Source of the DNA: Candidatus Woesearchaeota archaeon
GTDB taxonomy: Archaea; Nanobdellota; Nanobdellia; Woesearchaeales; ARS49
Length of the DNA: 38,741 bases
Direction: 5' to 3'
NCBI GenBank assembly: GCA_002687275.1
Contig: NYZT01000027.1
Coordinates: 1-38,741 of the forward strand
Position 1 is the stretch's first letter. The number at the start of each line of letters is the position of its first letter. The notes beneath the pieces were generated by a model. That model was not told the origin of the DNA and searched no databases. It was given only the letters and a program-made list of their open reading frames with translations. Of this stretch, positions 1-9,000 are shown in pieces. The position numbers were made by a program, and so were the translations under genes.

Positions 1-1
1 C

Positions 2-3000
2 GAGGGCAAGTGCGTCACAAAAGACGACTGTGGCGGCGTTGTCTGCCCCGCAGATGAGGAATGCGTCGAAGATGTTTGCGTGCCTGGCTGTAAAGAAACA
101 GAGACTCGTTGTGGCGACTCATGCTGCAACAAGGGCCAAGAATGCTTTGCTGGTAGCTGTATCAACAAGCCATGCCCCACACTAAAAGGAGGCAGGCCCA
201 CCACAGAATGTGAAGGCACGTGCTGTGGGCCTAATGAACTATGCGAAGCCGGAAGATGCAAGCCACTGTGTGGACAGGTAGGCAACAGCCCTGCCTCCCT
301 TTTCCCTTCACCCACCGGAGGCATGATTACGGGGATGGGTATTTTTGATCCTGTAGAAATGAAAGTGGTCTACACTGACAAGAATACGGGCGCTCCCATC
401 GCAGGCATCCCTGTAGAAGTGCACGAGGTTGAGAACTCCGCCCAAGCAGTCCCTATACGAACCTCTCGCTACTCCACAAAATCTGACGGAAGCGTTACTG
501 CCTCAGAAACACGATCAAAACTAGGCAGTGCGTTCTGGTTTGTCACAAAAGCTTCTAGCCATGTTATCAACCCTCTCCTTATCAGTCCGACAGGCGGACG
601 AGTTTCCCAATCCCAAAGCCTAGCCAAGACCGCCGGTGAACGCTTTGATACTGGCGTCTTAAAGATAACGACCTACACCAAGAATGATGGTGAGGTGGAA
701 AGATTGCGCGCAAAAGTAACCTACTTTACCAGAGATGGTCAAGAATCTTCTATAACGGCAAACGCTAACGGAATTGCAAAACTCATCTACAAGTGGGATG
801 CAAAAAACGAAATCATCAATGGAAAAAAGCTCAGATCCAATAGATTCCCCCGCCAGATACCTTCGGGACAAGTCAGAATAGAAATGCCCGGATTCAAAAC
901 CCGAACAATAGGTGCGGGAATGTTTTTGGGCAAGGAAAGCAAGGCTAATATTAATCTTGAAAAAGAGACTGCTTCCAAACCCTCCCCCCCAACCCCGCCT
1001 CCCACGCCTCCGCCACCGCCGGTTCCCACTCCCCCGCCTAGTCCTGTGCCGGAGATTCCGCCGCCTCACCTTCCAGAATTTGTTCCTGGACCAAGCATGT
1101 GCATAGTCCCAGCAGGTAACTCTGTTCCCAAATCAAAATGTGGGCTGGATGAGAATTTCGTGCTAGCAGGCTTTGAGGATTGGGAGCAAGTAACCGAGGG
1201 TGCTGGAAGTGTAGAACATACAGGAGGAAAACTTCGTGTGAATATGCAAAGTAGCGGGGGCTGGCGACCTGTAGGTCTCAAGAGAACGCTCCCCTACCCT
1301 ATGCACGATTTTGCAGTCTCCGTGAACACCCAAGGAGATTTCAAAGGAGGAGGAAGCCAGCGAGGCCAAATTATTCTTAAGGATGCCTGCGGCAAAAAGT
1401 TCACCTTACAAATCGGAAGAGATGTTGGCAAGACCTGGAAAGGAGAGGTGTGCAACCCTAGTTGTGGACATACTGAGACACGATACACTGGCGAGCCCCT
1501 TCTTTACATTTTCACGAGAAAGGGAGAAGCCTTTACCATAACCGAGAACGGCAACCAGATTTACAACGGCAAACTAAACATCGGTAGGTTGGCAAGCGTC
1601 CAACTCAGCGCGGCAGCTGCTAACGGGGCCGGAGCGTACAAAGTTGACTTTGACTATATCAAAGTAGTGGGAACATGCACGACCGAGCCAGGCTGTGATT
1701 GCGAAAACTTTGGTTCTCCACCTCCGCCTCCACCTCCGCCACCTCCGCCAGATCCTGAGCCTATGCTCGAAGAATGCGCAACGTTCCCTGACGGAACACA
1801 AACTACGGCATGCGGTGACACGTGCTGCACGGCCAATGAAGAGTGCAACCAGGGAGTGTGCGAGCCAAAATGTGACATTCAAACTACAGACTGCCCTGTG
1901 CTCCCTGGCAACAGACCCACAACAAAATGCGGCAACACCTGCTGTGGGCCCAACCACCAATGCAAGGAGGGAGTGTGCGTCAGCGGTTGTCCAGGACCGC
2001 CTGAGCCCCCTGTACCTCTCGATTGTGGCGGTGTCTGTCCGAACTATAACCGAGGCTGGCACAGCGGCGCGGCTGCCCCAACAAGCCTGCCGCAAAGTAG
2101 AGTTGGCATCAGTGTTGCCACATCCAAGAACAAGATAGCTGTTGGTGCGGTGCATAACAGAACAAGCGCCCCCTACCCCGCTAATGTCTACGTGTACGAG
2201 CGTACTAACCCGCTGCTTACCCCAACCAACGTGTGGCCCACCCCTCCGCAGTCTTACGTTGATGCAAAAGGTCCGATGTTTACCCCCTATTCGTACCGAG
2301 GTAGCGGTGCGCCTGCGAGTATAGGTAGGAGGCTATCGATGTACTTAAGACTACGCAAGGACGCATTCCGTCATGCTGAGACACTAGAACCTCCTGGTGA
2401 GAGCTATGAGCTGTTCGGTCAAGCAGTAGTCATGCACGGCGACACACTTGTCGTTGGAGCTCCAAACAGCGATGCTGCTGGACTTCCTGGTGCGGCATAC
2501 GTCTACCGCAAGAATGCCGATGGTTGGCAGATGGCCCAAAAGCTCGAGCCTGATGAGTCAGTCCACGCAGCCTTGTTTGGCAGCTCGCTTGCCTTTGACG
2601 GCAACACCCTGCTCGTGGGAGCCGTCAACAAATTGTTTGATCCTTTGAACCTGCACTGCCTGCCTGGCTTCAACTATGGGGCGGTGTACGTGTACGACGC
2701 CAACATGGAGTTTGTCCAAAAACTGGTGAGCCCGATACCACAAACCGAAGACTTTTATGGCAGCGCGCTGGACGTGGATGATGATCTTATCGCCATCGGA
2801 GCCCACGGCCAAGACTCCGTTGAGATCGATCAAGGGGCGGTGTTCGTGTACCAAAAGGTGGGCAGCCAATGGGGCCTGCACAGTCGAGTGGTTAACGCCA
2901 ATCTCACCAAAGGTGCATGGTTTGGCGCGAGTCTAGATCTCCTGGACAGAACACTTATCGTGGGCGCGCCAAGACACGCGATGGCGTACCGCAGTGAATG

Positions 3001-6000
3001 GAAACGTGACATGGGACACGTCTCAGAGTATCGCATACGAGACACATTCACGCTACTATACCGGGATTTCGAACCCCCAAGAACGTGCACCTATCCTCTG
3101 TTGTTTGGATGGAGCGTGGCCACTAACGGAAGCAAAACGTTTGTAGGAGCAAAAGCAGCAAAAGAAGATAATGGCCTGGTGTTTATCGTCAAGCATCCTG
3201 AAACAGGCGCTCTTGATCTTTCCAAGGAGTTACTCGGCAGCCAGGCAGACTACGGACCATTCGATCCGGAAGAGATCGCTAGCTTCCCGCGCCTAATAAC
3301 GGAAAGCACCCCTGTCCACTTCGGCCACGCGCTCAGCTTGGACGAGATGCTCGTGGTGGGCGCCCCCCTAGCCGGAAAGGACGAAGAGGGCGCAGCCTTC
3401 GTCTTTGCCGACGAGTTTGACAGGCATTGGGTGGATGTGGTACCGTCCGGAACCGAGCTCCTGACCGTGCTCCCCGAAGAGACGGATCAGGCAATTCCTG
3501 AGACAGAAGGTAACATGGTAACCGGGGCAGGCATCATCGACTTCTTTGAAAACTTATTCACAGGAGATCCAGGAAAGAAAGACTTCTTTGGTCCAGATGA
3601 TGATCCCTTTGCTGGCGAGCCTACAGTCGCACCCTTTACCCCCACGCCTCCGAATATCGACGACGGGCCTGCGCCTGTCAACGCTCCTGCAGACACCTGT
3701 CACTTCCCACAGTCTCCAGAACCCGCATGCAAATCTACGTGCATGGTAGATTGCGAAAACTGGAAATCAAAACTCGACCAATACGACGTCACGGTCATGC
3801 ACCAGCAATGTCTTGACGATTGTGATTCGGTGAGCGGAGAGGCCTGCGCTGACGAAAACAGGCAAAAATGTCAAGACATAACTGACGACGCAACTGCCAA
3901 AGTGGCAAAACTCAAACAACGTGTTGATAGCTATTGTCAGAGCGAAAGCGCAAGATGCGAAAACAGCTGCTGTGGCTGTGCTTCGGATAAGACCAAGTGT
4001 GGTCAGACCTGCTGCGATCAAGGAAGCACGTGTATGGCAGGAAAATGTTCTAGTCCTCCACCAGCTCCACCAGCACCTGAGGCATCATTGCTTCCTCGGT
4101 TCTGTGCACCACGATTCACAGGAGACCAACAGTTCTACTGTGGCCAATCCCTGACCGGCGTAGACACTGTTCCCATCAAAAAAGCTCTCGATGCCGGAGA
4201 CCTAACCAAACTAACCAACCTCGTGAAGTACGAATGTTGCGAGCCACCAAAACAATGCAAAGACAAGTCATCCTTCCAGGCACGCTGTGAGGCACCACCA
4301 GAATGCCAACCCGACGAGACCAAATGTCAGGATATAGAATACTCTACGTGCGTGGCAGGTAGGTGGGAGTCCCAAGGAATATTCCTAGGTCATTGTGGCG
4401 TTGATTGTGTTCCAGGAGATAACCTGTGCTCGCCTGCAAATGCTTACATAGAATGTGACAGTGTTGGCAAGTGGAAAAATCACGGACTCCAGTCCGGAAA
4501 ATGCGGCGTGGCTTGCTTGGTAGGAGAAAAGTCGTGTGTAATGGGCGAGTTGTACGAGTGCTTGAATACCAACATCTTCCAGCCAAGAGGCTTTGTTCAA
4601 GGAGAGTGCGGCACTGAATGCGACCCCGGAACAACCGGCTGTGAAGGCAGAACAGTCACTATGTGTGATGATCAAGGCAAGTGGACCAACCAAGGAACCA
4701 CGGCGGGCATGTGCGGTGAGCCGCTGACCTCTACACCTCCTCAGCCTCCACCCGGGCCACCTGGACCTTCTGATGACTCAGGATCATCTACTGGAGGGCC
4801 AGGACGATCCACTGATGGATCATGCACCCAAGACGAGTGCAGAGGCCAAGAACACTGGCAGTGCCTGGACGGAGAACTAATCCAAAGAGGATTCATCAAA
4901 GACAAGTGTGGAGTAAAGTGCTCTCCCGGCCAAGAGGCTTGCCAGGGAACCGAACTCTACAAATGTAACGACCAGCGAACATGGGAAAACCTTGGCATTC
5001 GCTTTACGGTATGTGGCAACCTTTGCACGCCTGGCCAAGAGAAGTGTGACGGTAGCATATTCCTAAAGTGCAACAACAACTGGAAGTTTGAAAACCTAGG
5101 ACCCCAACCAGGCAAGTGTGGCGTACCCGGACCCGAGGCCGGCAACGGCTCGATCATGTCTGGTGGCACGGGCTGTGCCTGTCCTGCAGACAGGCCGCTA
5201 CCGACACCTGGAACGCCAGCGTGCCCAAGATTCCCCGACGGTACAGAAACATGGCCGTGCGGTGACGTGTGCTGCGTGGAAGGTGAGAGCTGTGTTGAGG
5301 GCCAGTGCACCATGGAATGCCCGGAGTACGATGAAGATCCTCCTAAGACCTGCCCAGCAAATAAAGAAGCTGCAGAAAAAGAAGTGGGTGAGTACTTCCT
5401 GAAAGAATGCAATCAGTGCCCTGTGCTTCCAGGAGGAAGATTGACTATCTTATGTGGCAATGATTGTTGTGGTCCGAACGAGCGATGCATACGAGGTAGT
5501 TGCAAGCCTGCGTGCACGGCAAACCTAGGTGGAGGGGCGAGCCTGGTGAACGTGATCAACATCGTCAAGTACACCCAGAAGACAAACTACACCCAAGTGT
5601 TCCAAAACGTCGTCAACGTAACCCAGGTACAAAACTTCACCCAGGTACACAACGTCACCCAGGGCTGCGGAGAGGTGCCGGTGAGCGTGTTGGAGATGCC
5701 CGGAAGAATTCCTGTCCAGGGCCTAAAGGTAGAAGCAATCGACTTTATTGGGTTGTCAGCGCATGAAAGGAACGTGGCCGATTCAAAAGTGACGAACTCT
5801 CTTGGACGGGCCACCCTATTCCCTTGTGGGGCTAGCCGTTTCATTATTGAAACACAGCCGCGAATATTTAGCAAGAGCTTCGGGTTTGCCGCTCCAGGCA
5901 AGAAAATAAAAGAAGTGAACCTCTTCGTCCGTCGACCTATCGAAGGCACCACCGCAGAGACAAGCAAGATCACGGTACACGTTGATGCAGACTTTAGATC

Positions 6001-9000
6001 TGGCGTCCAACGATTTGTCCAACCCTTCAAAGGCGTTAAAGTAACGCTCAAAAATGTCCGATTCCCTACCGGAGTCAAACTACGAGAGCTTGCTGAAAAA
6101 GTAACAGATGAAAACGGCAACGTCACATTCCTCGTGGGCTTTGGCCCGGATCACATAGTGATCGATGGGAAAAAGATACTTTCCACCAAAGTCATCCAAG
6201 AAATGGACGAAAGAATAGTCTTTTCATTGTTGGCCACGAAAGAAGTGGGCGCTCGCCAACGAAAAGACTCCATAACCGTGAAATTGCCCATGCACGGAGA
6301 TTTCGTTGAGGCAAGAGTGGCTCTGAACACCGAACCAAAAACTGACAAGGGCCGGGTAGAGATACGCAAAGAACAAAAAGATCCTACGCTGGAAGATCTT
6401 GTCATAACCGTCCAAGGGCCCGGAAACAAGCCGCTAACCGGAGCACTCATCAAGGTCTACCGTGGTGACGTGCTAGTAACCCGAAGAGTGATGAGCGATA
6501 GACTACCCATAACCGTGACCCTTCCTGAAGGCAAATATAGGGTGGTTGCAGAAGCTGGTGATTATAAGAACGCGGAGATGAACGCGTCCATCCAAAAAAG
6601 GTTTGGCAAACTACGCGGAAAGCGTGTGATCCTCAGGCTGACAGAGAGCACCATTCCCTCACTGACCGGACTACTCATCAGACCACTAGAGCCCTCTCCC
6701 TTGACCCTGTTGGTAAAGAAACGACAGGGTAACAAGGTAACCGGACTAGGAGTCTTTGACTTCTTGGAAAACCTGTTTACGGTTGATCCTGGGGCAAAAT
6801 CCTTCTTTGGCACAGACAACGATCCGTTTGTGGATGAACCAGAGATCACACCTCCCTCCATGTCCATTTCTGCAGCGACGAGGATAATGCGCAACTGTGA
6901 AGAACCTGACATCCCCTGTGGAGGTTCCTGCTGCAACTGGGAAACACAAGCATGCAAGGCGGGTACGTGTGTACCGACGGCGTTAGCAGATAACCTGGCC
7001 TGGACAGAAACACCGCCTCCACCAATAAAGTCAGACACGGACGAGTGCGTCGAACTGTACACGCACCAAGGGCCCATCCCTGTGAGTGGGGGTAAGATCT
7101 TAGTGAAAGCGGGAACCCATGGAGACAAGGCCTGCCAGTACCGCGCAAACCTCCACTGTAACTGCGTCAGAAAAGGAACAGGCGAGTGCAACATAAAGTG
7201 CAACCAGCACATAGAAAGCGTCACGATAACAGGCACTCCGCCCCTAAACTACCAAGAACGTGCTGGCTGGCGCCAAGAATACATAGCCAGCTGTGGATTC
7301 TGCGAGGACAAAAAGCAAGTAAGCGAGGACAGGCCTATCGACACCTGTCCTACTGACGCAAACTTTGGCAAGCCACTAGCTCTTGATCCGGCCTCCTGGG
7401 GTAAGACACAGCCAAAGTATGGCTTCCGCGTACGCTCTGAAACCAACGTGTTAGAAATCAAACGCTTTGGATACGCAGAAGATCCTAACGTCATCCTCTA
7501 CCGAACGCTTACTGATCCTTTAGCAGACTTCAGGCTCAAGGGCAGCGTTTACGCAGTCTTTGATGGCAAACCAGTACGCGCCACCATCGTCGTCATGGAC
7601 GCAGGCGGAAGTGAGCACGCTATAGAGATAGGCAACTACCGACGCTCGCATGGAAGAACAAGACTCCTCCGTGGAGAACGAACCGGCGGCGGGTATGAAA
7701 GCGAAGCGTGGCAACACTACGTTATTGAGAAGAAAGGAAGCACGATCAAAGTGTACGAAGTCGTGGATGGCGTGGAAAAGGCTATCCAACAAATCGGCAG
7801 CAAGATTGGCGCTTTGAAGCGCATCGAACTCCGTACCTACCAAGAGGGTCTAGGCAACGTAGCACGGTTTAAGGACTTCCACCTCTCCGGCATTTGCGCG
7901 CCGCCAGTAGAGGACGTGCTCCCGATCATCGATGTCTGTGGTAGTAAAGGAACATGGACTGTGGACAAAGGAGAGCATAGTGCGATCCAGGCCCAAGGCG
8001 GTCGCATCCGTATAGAAACCGTTGGTGGCCTAGATGGCTCAACCTTCACTCACGAGCTTACCAAACCACTCATTGACTTTGACATTAGCTGGAATTCCCA
8101 GGCAGACTTTGGTTATGCAATCCCCCGTCGTGGACGCAAAAGCATGCTCACCGTAGAGGACGAGCAAGGCAGGAAGTACAGCTACGGCCTCAACCAATAC
8201 ACGTACTTCCATGGCCGCACACCACACAACAAGCAAGCGGTGGTGCACATATGCACTCCCTTTGATTGTAAAACAAACTGGAAAGACTACGACGGCAGCG
8301 TGATACGTTACCGCTTGGTAAAGAAGGGCAGCACGTTTATCCTATACGTGAACGGCGAGGAAGCAAACAGGCAAGGGGCCCAATTCTTCAAACTAAAGAA
8401 GATATCCCTAAACGCCCACGCGTGGGGAGGCTCGCCACCTTTCACTGCATGGTTCGATGGTCTAACCGTTAAGGGACTCTGCGAGTCAGAACCGCCACTA
8501 CCTGATATTGACTTCTGTGGCAATCGCGGTGGTCCAAACAATGGCTGGGTTACTGATGATAAACGTGCAATACTGAACAAGGACGAAGGAGCCCTACGCA
8601 TTGACACCAATTCAGGAATGGACGAAGCCCTCCGCCTAACACGCGAGCTCAAAACGCCACTCACCGACTTTGCCGTGTTTGGCCGCATCCGCATGGATCT
8701 TGGATTGCGACACATTGGGGACAGCAAGAAAGTAGCCATAGAAGCCTATGACGACACAGGAAAAGCGGTCTCCATAGGGCCTGGACAAAGCGTACGGCGA
8801 CATGGACGAACAAGGCATGTCTATCCCTTCCAGTACCAAGGCTGCAACCAGCAAAAGTGCATCCAACACTCAGGTGAGCTCACTGATGATTACGTAGACT
8901 ACGTCATCCGGCGTAAGGATGGCAAGACATACCTCATCATAGATGGTAAGATGACGGGCGATCAACGATTAGTCCTGGACAATCTTAAAACGGTCAAGAT

